Notes: a model not told the origin generated them from the sequence alone. A stretch of 28,983 bases of DNA from JACPTG01 sp964504135 (GCA_964504135.1 CAZDCW010000015.1:1-28983), one strand, 5' to 3'. Counted from the first letter of the stretch, positions 7,324 through 14,849 are shown. A program made the numbers and translations.

Positions 7324-8732
7324 TTTATCTTTGCGTAGTCCTCCTGCCTTTGTGTCTGCATTTCCTTTGCGTGCCCGGTTGGTGTCGGGTATTCCCCTGT
7401 TATGCAGGCCATGCAGAGGCTTTTCAGCCCGATGCATTCCTTGAGGTCTTCAGGGCTCATGTAGATTAGCCTGTCTGCCCCGATATGCTGCTCAACTTCC
7501 TTTATTGTCTTGCCGTTGGCTATTAGCTCTTTTTCGCTTGTGAAGTCTATTCCGTAGAGGCATGGGTTTCTTATTGGCGGGAATGTGCTGAGGAGGTATA
7601 CCTTTTCCGCTCCAAAGTCCCTTATCAGCTGGACTATCCTTTTTGAGGTTGTCCCCCTTACTATGGAGTCGTCCACTACCATTACCTTTTTGCCTTTGAT
7701 TACTGATTCGATTGGCTTGAGTTTCAGCTTGAGCGCGTTCTCCCGTATTCGCTGCGTGGGCATTATGAATGTCCTTCCGATGTACCTGTTCTTGACAAGC
7801 CCTTCCTCGTATGGCTTTCCCAGCTCCTTTGCAAGGGCGTTTGCAGCTGGCCTGCTTGTGTCAGGCACTGGTATTACGACATCTATGTCCAGCTCAGGCC
7901 ATTTTTCCCTGGCTTTTCTTGCGAGGGCCTGGCCGAGCCTGCTTCTCGCCTGGTATACGGGTATTCCCTCAAGTTTTGATTCCACTGTTGAAAAGTATAC
8001 GAATTCAAATGCGCATGGCCTTGGTTCCCCTGCTTTCACGACCCGCCTTTCAGCTTCCATGTCCTTTCGGATGACTATAGCCTCGCCTGGCTTCAGGTCC
8101 TCGATATCATTGTAGCCTTCTATGGAAAGCGCTATGCTTTCCGATGCAAAGGCGTATGCAGTCCCCCTTTTTCCCATCAGGAGCGGCCTTATCCCGTTGG
8201 GGTCTTTGAAGGCGAATATGCCTTCTCCTGCTATTATGCCAACCACTGAATAGCCTCCGATGAGTCTCTCATGCACGTTTCTGACCGCTTCAAAAAAGCC
8301 TCCGTTGGCATACCCTTCCTGGAAGATGTAGAGGAGCAGCTCCCCGTCTGAGCTTGACTCAAATTCCCTGCCAGCCGCCTCAAGCTGCTTCTTCATGTAG
8401 GGGTAGTTGATTATGTTCCCGTTGAAGGCTATTCCCATTCCTTCTTTTTCAAGGAAGAATGGCTGGCATTCCTTGACGTCGCCGTATCCTGCTGTTGGGT
8501 AACGGTTGTGGCATATCCCCATTCCCCCGTCCAGCTCGGCTATTTTTTCCTCGCTGAATATTTCAATGGCAAGCCCCCTGCTTTTAAGGATGTTAAGCTT
8601 TCCTTTGCTGTCAGAAGTTGCTATTCCTGCCGCGTCCTGCCCGCGGTGCTGCTGGTGGGTTAGCGCTATGTATAGTTCAGCCGCAGCTTGGCTGCTTCCG
8701 ATTACCCCGAACACTCCGCACAACTGCGCCAC
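7320..8732 (-). CDS. purF: Amidophosphoribosyltransferase PurF, Fe-S-containing type
   Basis: A 470-aa enzyme that commits PRPP and glutamine to purine synthesis. The N-terminal nucleophile is Cys5 in MAQLCGVFGV, so a short MAQL leader must be removed for activity. HQQHRGQDAAGI (about 26-37) and NRYPTAGYG (about 77-84) belong to the Ntn-glutaminase domain, and VMVVDDSIVRGTTS (about 350-363) is the PRPP loop. Cys240, Cys391, Cys440 and Cys443 (LCMACITGEYP) match the four [4Fe-4S] ligands of the Bacillus subtilis-type enzyme, which E. coli PurF lacks. First gene of the purine/one-carbon operon; a TATA-like element centred about 34 bp upstream suggests a leaderless or nearly leaderless transcript. 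Confidence 0.97.
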   Translation of the reverse strand: MAQLCGVFGVIGSSQAAAELYIALTHQQHRGQDAAGIATSDSKGKLNILKSRGLAIEIFSEEKIAELDGGMGICHNRYPTAGYGDVKECQPFFLEKEGMGIAFNGNIINYPYMKKQLEAAGREFESSSDGELLLYIFQEGYANGGFFEAVRNVHERLIGGYSVVGIIAGEGIFAFKDPNGIRPLLMGKRGTAYAFASESIALSIEGYNDIEDLKPGEAIVIRKDMEAERRVVKAGEPRPCAFEFVYFSTVESKLEGIPVYQARSRLGQALARKAREKWPELDIDVVIPVPDTSRPAANALAKELGKPYEEGLVKNRYIGRTFIMPTQRIRENALKLKLKPIESVIKGKKVMVVDDSIVRGTTSKRIVQLIRDFGAEKVYLLSTFPPIRNPCLYGIDFTSEKELIANGKTIKEVEQHIGADRLIYMSPEDLKECIGLKSLCMACITGEYPTPTGHAKEMQTQRQEDYAKIK

Positions 8733-8761
8733 CCCATTCTGAAAGGGCTGGAATGCGGCTC

Positions 8762-8771
8762 ATATATATAG
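8762..8771 (-). promoter_or_regulatory. TATA-like promoter of the purF operon
   Basis: The minus strand reads ACTATATATATGAG, centred about 34 bp before the purF ATG at 8732, the distance expected for a leaderless or very short-leader archaeal mRNA. A second TATA-like string (GTATATATTG on the minus strand) lies near 8813-8822. The remaining sequence between purF and the small upstream gene shows no other clear feature. Confidence 0.6.
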
Positions 8772-8875
8772 TTTATTTGCCCTGGCCCCTGGCATCTGCC
8801 TTCTGGCCGCAAACAATATATACAGCAGGCCCGTTAGCCTTTAGAAAAAAGTACTTCTTGCCTGGTTGGCTCTGT

Positions 8876-9160
8876 TTATCTGAATCCTAATTCTCCCTGC
8901 TCATATCTGGCGAGGGCTTGGTAATTCTGTGCGTTGGTTAGCGCTTCCTGTGCCAGGCCATTGTTGCCTTCTTTAATGTACGCCCCGGCCAGCTTGAGTT
9001 CGCCATCAAATATCGCCCCATAAACCATTCCCGCCATTCCGCCAACTCTTGTGAAATCCGGGTGTTCTGCTATAATACTTATCAGGTCTTCGTACATTCG
9101 CCTGTCGTAAGGGCCTTGAAGGCAGGCCTCAATCTGTTCTAACAACTGCTGTTCATCCAT
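8876..9160 (-). CDS. Small acidic hypothetical protein
   Basis: A 94-aa protein of unknown family (96 aa if the ATG at 9166 is used). I prefer the ATG at 9160 (MDEQQLLEQIEACL) because a TATA-like CTTATTAAGT centred near 9185 then lies about 25 bp upstream, matching the leaderless spacing of neighbouring genes. The sequence is acidic and mostly helical, ending in NAQNYQALARYEQGELGF, which recalls single TPR-like helix pairs; this is only an impression. There is no signal peptide or membrane segment. It lies upstream of purF on the same strand with about 140 bp between, and divergent from the MNT/HEPN pair. Confidence 0.6.
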   Translation of the reverse strand: MDEQQLLEQIEACLQGPYDRRMYEDLISIIAEHPDFTRVGGMAGMVYGAIFDGELKLAGAYIKEGNNGLAQEALTNAQNYQALARYEQGELGFR

Positions 9161-9181
9161 GCACATGGTATGCGGCAGTAC

Positions 9182-9189
9182 TTAATAAG
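9182..9189 (-). promoter_or_regulatory. TATA-like box of the small acidic gene
   Basis: The minus strand reads TTATTAAG, centred 25 bp before the ATG at 9160. The spacing fits a leaderless transcript and is the reason for preferring that start codon. Confidence 0.4.
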
Positions 9190-9252
9190 CCTTTTCATTT
9201 TTCTCTACTCAACAGTAACCAATCTATCAGTGCCTGAACGCGCAGGAAAACA

Positions 9253-9283
9253 TTTTTATATTACGTATTACATTTATGTAATA
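9253..9283 (+). promoter_or_regulatory. TATA box and overlapping inverted repeats of the MNT/HEPN pair
   Basis: A TATA-like TTTTTATATT at 9253-9262 is centred about 27 bp before the ATG at 9285, so the transcript is probably leaderless. Between box and start lies a perfect inverted repeat TATTACA-TTTA-TGTAATA (9266-9283). Further ATTAC/GTTAC half-sites occur at 9260-9264 and 9287-9291. The winged-helix N-terminus of the first protein could bind here for autoregulation, as expected for toxin-antitoxin operons; this is inference. Confidence 0.6.
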
Positions 9284-9284
9284 T

Positions 9285-9824
9285 ATGTTACAAAAAAGTA
9301 GTATGTTGCGCGTATTGGACGTATTTTTTGCAGAGCCTTCCAGGCCACATTACTTGGCTGGCATAAGCAGGCGCATCAGGCTCTCCCATACTTCTGTTAA
9401 GAGGAATCTTATCAGGCTGGTGAGGCTTGGCCTAATTTCTGAGCAGAAGGAGCAGAGAGGCAGCAGGAAATTCCCGGTTTTCAAAGCAGCTGCTGACAGC
9501 AAGGAATTCAGGATGTACAAAATTCAGCATAACCTCCTTGCCCTGTTGGAATCAGGTTTGGTCGGATTCGTGGAAGACAGGCTGGCCCCGAAGTCTATAG
9601 TCCTTTTCGGAAGCTACCGGTGGGGTGAGGACGATGAAACCAGTGATGTGGACCTTTTTGTTGAATGCGGTAAGGAGGTTCTTGACTTGGGGAGGTTTGA
9701 GGCTCGGCTTGGCAGGAAGGTGCAGCTTCATTTTGCAGAAAAATTTGCCGCTTATCCTAAGGAGCTTAGGAATAACATAATAAACGGCATTGTCATCAGC
9801 GGATTCCTGGAGGGCTATGTATGA
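9285..9824 (+). CDS. Winged-helix plus MNT-type nucleotidyltransferase (antitoxin)
   Basis: A 179-aa two-domain protein. Residues about 1-70 look like a winged-helix DNA-binding domain (LAGISRRIRLSHTSVKRNLI, with a recognition-helix pattern). Residues about 95-179 are a minimal nucleotidyltransferase: VLFGSYRWG (about 107-114) and SDVDLFVE (about 120-127) form the GS...DxD site. Proteins of this class pair with HEPN proteins; in studied MNT/HEPN systems the nucleotidyltransferase adds AMP to the HEPN RNase and neutralises it. Its stop overlaps the HEPN start as ATGA (9821-9824). It lies opposite in direction to the surrounding purine genes, an accessory cassette inserted between two biosynthetic units. 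Confidence 0.88.
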   Translation: MLQKSSMLRVLDVFFAEPSRPHYLAGISRRIRLSHTSVKRNLIRLVRLGLISEQKEQRGSRKFPVFKAAADSKEFRMYKIQHNLLALLESGLVGFVEDRLAPKSIVLFGSYRWGEDDETSDVDLFVECGKEVLDLGRFEARLGRKVQLHFAEKFAAYPKELRNNIINGIVISGFLEGYV

Positions 9825-10207
9825 TTGTAAATGTTAGGCCTGATAGGCAGAAAAGCCAGGCTTTAAGGACCATGGCTGAAATAACCCTTGAGAGGCTGAA
9901 AAAGACAGATATGCAGATGTATCCCAGCAATACATTGGTTGATTACTATGATGCTATTCACAAGCTGTTAGAGGCATTGGCGCTGAATGAGGGGGTTAAG
10001 GTTAAGGGTGAGGGGGCGCATGCGGAGCTCATAGACTATATTTCAGGGAAGCACAGCCTCGGCCTTAAGGCAAGGCTGTTTCTTCAGCAGATGAGGGATT
10101 ACAGGAACAGGATAGCCTATGAGGGGTTCAGGATATCCAAGAATTATATTGTCCTGAATTCAGTTGAGATAAATGGGCTTATTGATAGGCTGCTGGCAAA
10201 GCTTTAG
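9821..10207 (+). CDS. HEPN-domain protein (toxin of MNT/HEPN pair)
   Basis: A 128-aa all-helical protein. The motif MRDYRNRIAYEGF (about 91-103) matches the HEPN signature RNxxxH except that the last position is Tyr100 rather than His. HEPN toxins are metal-independent RNases using the R and H residues, so this copy may be altered in activity, or belong to the subfamily in which Tyr is usual. Upstream residues 35-70 (YDAIHKLLEALAL) form the expected helical hairpin. Coupled by ATGA to the MNT gene. Ends 11 bp from the convergent purH transformylase gene. Confidence 0.82.
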   Translation: MIVNVRPDRQKSQALRTMAEITLERLKKTDMQMYPSNTLVDYYDAIHKLLEALALNEGVKVKGEGAHAELIDYISGKHSLGLKARLFLQQMRDYRNRIAYEGFRISKNYIVLNSVEINGLIDRLLAKL

Positions 10208-10218
10208 GGCTCTTTTCT

Positions 10219-11457
10219 TCAGTGCCTGAATGCCCTCTGCCCTGTGAAGACCATTGCCATGCCGTGCCTGTTGCAGGCCTCTATGCTTTCGTAATCTCTT
10301 ATTGAGCCGCCTGGCTGGACTATTGCTGTTACTCCGTACTTCGCCGCAACTTCAACCGTGTCCGGGAAGGGGAAGAAACCGTCTGACGCCATTACGGAGT
10401 TTATCAGGTTTCCTTTCTGCTGCTCGACTTCAAGGTCTATCTGCTTTTTCTTTCCCTCATCGTTAAGCAGCCAGTAGGGCATTTTGTGTTTCTCAAGCGA
10501 TAGCCGCGCGGCGTACTTTTCACAGGCCTTGAATGCTGCTATCTTCGCAACCCCTACCCTGTCCTGCTCTCCTGTTCCAATGGCGACAGTGGCCTTGTTC
10601 TTTACGAATATGACCGAGTTGCTTGTCACGCCCTGCTGGACTTTCCATGCAAACAGCAGGTCTTCATATTCTGCCTGAGTTGGCTTTCTCTGCACTTCGT
10701 GCAGCCTGCCGGCGTGTTCAGCCTTCGCTGCCAAAAAGTCCTCTGCTTTGCCTATGCTCATCCTTGCTGACTGCTGAAGCATCAGCCCTCCGTCTATTAG
10801 CGGCTTTATGTCAAGATGCCTTGTTAAGGAGAAGTCTTTCAGGAGGTTTATCCTTTCCATCCTGATTATCCTGAGGTTTTTTTTCCTTTTCAGCAGTTCG
10901 GCAGCGTCCGAATCGTAGTCCGGGGCGCAGACAACCTCCAGGTAGTTTCTGCTGATTTCCTCAGCCGTGGCGTGGCCTATTTTCCTGTTGAATACTGCAA
11001 CTCCTCCGAATGCTGCTATGCTGTCGGAAAGGTTTGCCTCAGTATATGCCTCCCTGATTGTCGCCCTTGATGCCACCCCGCTTGGGTTGTTGTGCTTGAT
11101 TATTATTGCAGTTGGCTCTTCAAAATGCCTTAGGATGTTGAGCGCGCTGTCCACATCTGTAAGGTTGTTCATGCTCGGCCTCTTTCCGGCCTGTATTATG
11201 TCAGCATCCTGTATTCCGCTGACAAGCGGCATTCCTGCCTTTGCATAGCCTTCTCCAGGGCTTCCTGATACGAGCTCATACATTGCGGCCTCCTGCCCCG
11301 GGTTCTCGCCGTACCTCAGGCCAATTCGGGTCCCGTCGGCTTCTGACCATCTTCTTTTCAGGTACTCCAGCTTTTGCTCGCCAATTTTAAGCTCGATTTT
11401 TTCCGGGAAGTGGTCTTCAGTAACCGTTGAATAGTCTTTTTTCAGGTCTTTTTTCAT
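10219..11457 (-). CDS. purH: AICAR transformylase (PurH C-terminal domain as separate gene)
   Basis: A 412-aa protein equivalent to the C-terminal domain of bifunctional PurH, which formylates AICAR with 10-formyl-THF. Visible signatures are LRYGENPGQEAAMY (about 47-60), the catalytic Lys121-His122 in IIIKHNNPSGVA, QQGVTSNSVIFVKN, and the C-terminal VQPGGSIRDYE...FTGQRAFRH. The first about 40 residues are extra compared with the linker of fused PurH. It begins at an ATGA overlap (11454-11457) with the IMP cyclohydrolase gene, so the two halves are translated next to each other. Most archaea use PurP and PurO for these last purine steps, so a PurH-type enzyme points to bacterial-like ancestry. 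Confidence 0.95.
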   Translation of the reverse strand: MKKDLKKDYSTVTEDHFPEKIELKIGEQKLEYLKRRWSEADGTRIGLRYGENPGQEAAMYELVSGSPGEGYAKAGMPLVSGIQDADIIQAGKRPSMNNLTDVDSALNILRHFEEPTAIIIKHNNPSGVASRATIREAYTEANLSDSIAAFGGVAVFNRKIGHATAEEISRNYLEVVCAPDYDSDAAELLKRKKNLRIIRMERINLLKDFSLTRHLDIKPLIDGGLMLQQSARMSIGKAEDFLAAKAEHAGRLHEVQRKPTQAEYEDLLFAWKVQQGVTSNSVIFVKNKATVAIGTGEQDRVGVAKIAAFKACEKYAARLSLEKHKMPYWLLNDEGKKKQIDLEVEQQKGNLINSVMASDGFFPFPDTVEVAAKYGVTAIVQPGGSIRDYESIEACNRHGMAMVFTGQRAFRH

Positions 11458-12056
11458 ATATCCCCTTCCTGTAGCCCTTCAAAATATTCGGAGATGGCCC
11501 TGAGATATCTGCTTAGCCTGCCTGCGGCCCTTTGGGCAAGGTTTAGTCTTGTCTTGAGGTATGTTCCCTTGTTTTCAGCCAGCAGGGAAACAAACCGTTC
11601 GTACTCTGAGGGGTCTGTCAGCACAGCCACCCTTGTAAAGTTCTTGCAGCCTGCTTCAATCAGGCTTACTCCCCCAATGTCAATGTTTTTTCTTGCCTCA
11701 TGAAACTTGCCTTCGCCTTTGAACGGGTAGAGGTTCACCACAACAAGGTCTATTTTCTCTATTCCATGCTGCCGCATGAACTCCGCCTCGCCCTCATTCC
11801 CCAGTATGCCTCCGTGGATTTTAGGATGAAGCGTTTTGACCAGCCCCGCAGGCATTTCAGGGAAGCAGGTGTAATCAGAGACCTGAACAAGGTTTTTGCC
11901 GTTCACCTTTGCCAGCTCTGCATAGGTCCCGCCGCTGGAAATAACCTTGATGTCGGGGTTCACTTTGAGCAGCTCGGAATACAGGTATTTTATTCCTGTC
12001 TTGTCGTGCACGCTTATTAGTGCAGTGTTTATCTTGACCATGTCATGTGTTTGCAT
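11454..12056 (-). CDS. purH: IMP cyclohydrolase (PurH N-terminal domain as separate gene)
   Basis: A 200-aa MGS-like domain that closes FAICAR to IMP. Motifs are TALISVHDKTGI (about 10-21), ISSGGTYAEL, VKTLHPKIHGGIL and VVVNLYPF, as in the N-terminal half of PurH. It ends at RYLRAISEYFEG, exactly where the linker of the fused enzyme begins. The start at 12056 (MQTHDMVKINTALI) has a strong AAGGAGG at 12061-12067 just upstream, and overlaps the preceding NlpC-like gene by 14 bp. An alternative ATG at 12041 directly follows that gene's stop. The frame runs open to 12092 but that extension lacks support. Confidence 0.93.
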   Translation of the reverse strand: MQTHDMVKINTALISVHDKTGIKYLYSELLKVNPDIKVISSGGTYAELAKVNGKNLVQVSDYTCFPEMPAGLVKTLHPKIHGGILGNEGEAEFMRQHGIEKIDLVVVNLYPFKGEGKFHEARKNIDIGGVSLIEAGCKNFTRVAVLTDPSEYERFVSLLAENKGTYLKTRLNLAQRAAGRLSRYLRAISEYFEGLQEGDI

Positions 12057-12483
12057 GCAGCCTCCTTGCTCCGAAGAACTGGTATCTTTCAAAAAATCTT
12101 TCTGCTGTCCATATTTCCGTCCTTCCCATGAGGTAAGAGTTGTGTATTACTCCTTGGCCATCATATATCCCTATGTAGCTTGGCATTTGGTTTGGAAGGG
12201 GCGATTCGTCCCGCCTGCCAAATATCAAGTCCCCGCAAATCAGAGCTTCAATGCTTCCGATTTGTCGGCCAATTGACGGGTCAAAATAAAGGTCTCTCAC
12301 ATGCACGATTCCTTCAGGCAATGGTTGGCCGAGGTTACTTAAAGTGAATGATACAAGTGCAAAGCATCCCCAGTCTTTTCCAGGTTCCTGGGGCTGATGG
12401 TTGCTGCATCTGTGGAGGGTGACTTCAGTTCCTTCCATTTTTTTGGCAAATTCAACAATTTGCAGTCCGAATGCGTTGTTCAT
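12043..12483 (-). CDS. NlpC/P60-like (CHAP-type) papain-fold protein, probably degenerate active site
   Basis: A 146-aa protein whose layout resembles NlpC/P60 cysteine peptidases. It opens with a helix IVEFAKKMEGT. Then come Cys40 in DWGCFALVSF (the DCSGL position), LICGDLIFGRR (about 81-91; usual GDLvFF), and SYIGIYDGQGVIHNS (about 102-116; usual HVGIYlG...iHA). The His that normally precedes VGIY is Tyr103 here, while the later His114 is kept. Peptidase activity is therefore doubtful, and a non-peptidase role is possible. There is no signal peptide, so it is likely cytoplasmic. It is embedded between purA (ATGA overlap, 12480-12483) and the IMP cyclohydrolase. The link to purine synthesis is unexplained. 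Confidence 0.65.
   Translation of the reverse strand: MNNAFGLQIVEFAKKMEGTEVTLHRCSNHQPQEPGKDWGCFALVSFTLSNLGQPLPEGIVHVRDLYFDPSIGRQIGSIEALICGDLIFGRRDESPLPNQMPSYIGIYDGQGVIHNSYLMGRTEIWTAERFFERYQFFGARRLHANT
12061..12067 (-). promoter_or_regulatory. Ribosome binding site for the IMP cyclohydrolase gene
   Basis: The minus strand reads AAGGAGG, 4 nt before the ATG at 12056, inside the end of the NlpC-like gene. It is a reason to place the start at 12056 instead of 12041 (19 nt away). Confidence 0.5.
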
Positions 12484-13760
12484 TTTGCAAACTTTGCGGT
12501 TGCCTCAAGCACGCCTTTTGTCAGCGTTACCTCCCTTTTCGGGCTCAGGCTTACCATGCTGATTGGCGTTTTGATGGCAGCAGCCATGTCTTCAAGGTAG
12601 TCCCTCATTCCAGCAGGCAGGCTTGTGTATCCTTCCTTGCACATTCTCTCAGCCTCTGCCTCGGTAAAGCTTTCAAAGTAATATGTTTTCCCGTAAACCG
12701 GCTGCCATCCTTCAAGCATGAATGGGAAGTTTTCTGTCGTCTCGCGCTCCTTCTCGTATTTTACAGCGGCTGTAAACTCCTTTCCAGCCAGCACGTCCAG
12801 CTTGGTTACTGCAATCTCGTCAAAGGAATTTATCCTGGCTGAATATCTCAGGGCTACAAAGTCAGGCATGCCTGCTTTTCTTGGCCTGCCTGTTGTTGCC
12901 CCGAATTCATGCCCGTCTTCCTGTATCCTCCTTCCCAGCTCATTTTTGAGCTCGGTCGGGAATGGCCCTTCGCCCACCCTTGTCGGGTATGCCTTTGCAA
13001 CCCCCACAACTTTGAAATGCATTGGGTTGAGGCCGAGGTTTGCGAATGCCCCTCCTGCGGTGGTGTTGCTGCTCGTCACATAGGGTCTTGTCCCGTGCAC
13101 GATATCCAAAAGCGCTGCCTGCGCCCCTTCCAGAATGACTTTTTCCCCTCTTTGAATTGCGTTGTGCAGTTCAAGCCCTGCGTTGCCGATTAGCGGCTTC
13201 ATCCTGGAAGCGTATTCACTGCATGTTCTGGATACTTCGTTCTCGTAGTCAGCCATGTTGCTGATTCCGGTATTTCTCAGCACAGGCTCCTTCTCTTTCA
13301 GCACTTCATGCAGCTTTTCTCTGAATTTTTCAGAAATAAGGTCTGAGAATGTTATGTCCCTTGTCCTTGATGCCCTGTCTTCTGCCGCAGGCCCTATGCC
13401 CCTTTTTGTGGTGCCTAATTTTCCTCCGTCGTCAAGCGTGAGGTGGTAGGGCAGTATCACGTGCGCCCTTTCATCTACGACAATTCTGCCTTTGTAATCC
13501 TTTACTGACTGCAGGTCTTTCAGGAGGGCTTCAGGGTTTACGAACACATCTGGCCCGATTGCAACGTTTTTGCCCCGCACCGCGCCTGATGGCAGGATGT
13601 GGAGTATTGTCTTCTTCCCTTCAGCGACTATCGTGTGGCCTGCATTGTCGCCTCCGTTGAATCGCGCCACCCAGTCAGCGTCTGCGGCAATCAGGTCGAC
13701 TATCTTGCCCTTTCCCTCATCGCCCCAATATGCGCCGATAATTATGGTGTTTTCAGCCAT
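12480..13760 (-). CDS. purA: Adenylosuccinate synthetase
   Basis: A 426-aa GTP-dependent enzyme joining IMP and aspartate on the route to AMP; length matches the family. The P-loop is AYWGDEGKGKIVD (about 9-21; the usual Gln before Trp is Tyr), followed by ARFNGGDNAGHTIV (about 32-45), the IMP-binding TTKRGIGPAAEDRASR, QAALLDIVHGTRPYVTSSN, TGRPRKAGMPD and KLDVLAG. It starts 6 bp after the pyrF stop, and its stop overlaps the start of the NlpC-like gene. It acts on the IMP made by the purH pair just downstream in the same unit. Confidence 0.97.
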   Translation of the reverse strand: MAENTIIIGAYWGDEGKGKIVDLIAADADWVARFNGGDNAGHTIVAEGKKTILHILPSGAVRGKNVAIGPDVFVNPEALLKDLQSVKDYKGRIVVDERAHVILPYHLTLDDGGKLGTTKRGIGPAAEDRASRTRDITFSDLISEKFREKLHEVLKEKEPVLRNTGISNMADYENEVSRTCSEYASRMKPLIGNAGLELHNAIQRGEKVILEGAQAALLDIVHGTRPYVTSSNTTAGGAFANLGLNPMHFKVVGVAKAYPTRVGEGPFPTELKNELGRRIQEDGHEFGATTGRPRKAGMPDFVALRYSARINSFDEIAVTKLDVLAGKEFTAAVKYEKERETTENFPFMLEGWQPVYGKTYYFESFTEAEAERMCKEGYTSLPAGMRDYLEDMAAAIKTPISMVSLSPKREVTLTKGVLEATAKFAK

Positions 13761-13766
13761 TGTTTG

Positions 13767-14591
13767 TTAAAAGCTGATTTCTGAGTTTAGTTCCCTGACC
13801 GCCTTGACAGCTGCCTCAGCATAGTTTTCAGTCCTGTATTTTTCGTAGGCGTAGTTTATGCCGCTGCTGCTGTTTATCCGGTGTATCATGTGGTTTGTTA
13901 ATGCCTTTGCAGTGTCAGCTGCATTTCCTCCTTGGCTGCCGACTCCTGGTATTAGCAGGGGTATCTCTTTGCCGCTGTCGTTAAAGTAGCCCGCTATTTC
14001 CCTTAGCTCTTCAATATTTGTCGCCCCAACAACCGCCCCTGTCCCAGGCTGGTGCCATTCAGCTGTTTTTTCAGCCAGTCTCATGTAGAATGGCTTGCCG
14101 TCCATTCCTTTTTCCTGGAAATCAGCAGCGCCTTTGTTTGAAGTCCTGACCAGCAGGTAAACGCCTTTGCCTTTTTTGCAGTATTCCATGAAGGGCTGCA
14201 CGCTGTCCATTCCCATGTATGGCTGGACGGTTAATGCGTCTGCTTTCCAGAATTCAAATGCCTCCTTTGCGTATGCTTCGCTTGTTTTCCCGATGTCAGC
14301 CCTCTTGGCGTCCAGGATGACAGGTATTTTGTACCCTTTGCAGGCTGTAATTACCTTCTTCAGCGCCCTGAGCCCTGGGAAGCCGTACTGGGCATAGAAC
14401 GCGTAGTTTGGCTTGGCAGCCCCTATAAGGCTGTTTGTCGCTGCCAGGATGTCAGAATAGAATTTCACAATCCTTTTCTCAGGGCTTTGCTCCTTTATTG
14501 GTATCTTTTCAATTACAGGGTCCATGCCGAGGCATACTATGCTGCCTGTCTCTGCCGCTTTATGCCTTAGAACTTCAGTATAGCTGTTCAC
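13767..14591 (-). CDS. pyrF: Orotidine 5'-phosphate decarboxylase, long (type 2) form
   Basis: A 274-aa enzyme making UMP from OMP. The catalytic DxKxxD is Asp94-Lys96-Asp99 in LDAKRADIG, and the phosphate/loop region LIPGVGSQGG sits at about 211-220. The size and sequence (CLGMDP near the N-terminus, NYAFYAQYG, TVQPYMG) match the long, mycobacterial-type family rather than the about 210-aa archaeal form. The start is a GTG at 14591. A TATA-like AAATATAAA centred 28 bp upstream supports a leaderless message from that codon. It heads the unit pyrF-purA-NlpC-like-purH-purH, mixing UMP and purine steps. Confidence 0.95.
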   Translation of the reverse strand: MNSYTEVLRHKAAETGSIVCLGMDPVIEKIPIKEQSPEKRIVKFYSDILAATNSLIGAAKPNYAFYAQYGFPGLRALKKVITACKGYKIPVILDAKRADIGKTSEAYAKEAFEFWKADALTVQPYMGMDSVQPFMEYCKKGKGVYLLVRTSNKGAADFQEKGMDGKPFYMRLAEKTAEWHQPGTGAVVGATNIEELREIAGYFNDSGKEIPLLIPGVGSQGGNAADTAKALTNHMIHRINSSSGINYAYEKYRTENYAEAAVKAVRELNSEISF

Positions 14592-14613
14592 TGTGGGGTG
14601 GCTGCCCCTGCTG

Positions 14614-14623
14614 TTTATATTTT
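14614..14623 (-). promoter_or_regulatory. TATA-like box of the pyrF unit
   Basis: The minus strand reads AAATATAAAC, centred about 28 bp before the GTG start at 14591. The spacing fits leaderless initiation. Confidence 0.55.
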
Positions 14624-14624
14624 T

Positions 14625-14849
14625 TGCTGCCTTATGGCCGTATACAAGGGCTTGTTTTTCCTTATAATAAAAAGCGGCAGGCTGGCTCTCTGTGTACGGT
14701 CATCTTCGTTTACGGTACAAGGTAAACTGTGCAATTGAAGCAGTTCACGAAGCCAGGTCGTACACGTTACAGAATCCTGAAGGCGCTGCATAGTCTGAGG
14801 TGGCCACAGCCCGCTGTTCAACTTGATTTTAATCTAAATCCCGCCCGCC
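14625..14849 (-). other. Intergenic segment between the LOG gene and pyrF
   Basis: No convincing gene. It holds a small hairpin (GTTTAC, 8-nt loop, GTAAAC; 14708-14727) and three short blocks, GTACACG, GAATCCT and GGTGGCCACAGCC (14760-14811). These recur in the same order upstream of the GDPD gene (26271-26340). The open frame on the minus strand (14615-14821) has no family resemblance and is probably spurious. Confidence 0.4.

Noticed and set aside
7324..7437. N-terminal extension of PurD
   Set aside because: It overlaps purF coding sequence; the ATG at 7323 gives the standard N-terminus and an ATGA junction.
14615..14821. A 68-aa minus-strand ORF between the LOG gene and pyrF
   Set aside because: No recognisable features, and it crosses the pyrF TATA box and the shared intergenic blocks.
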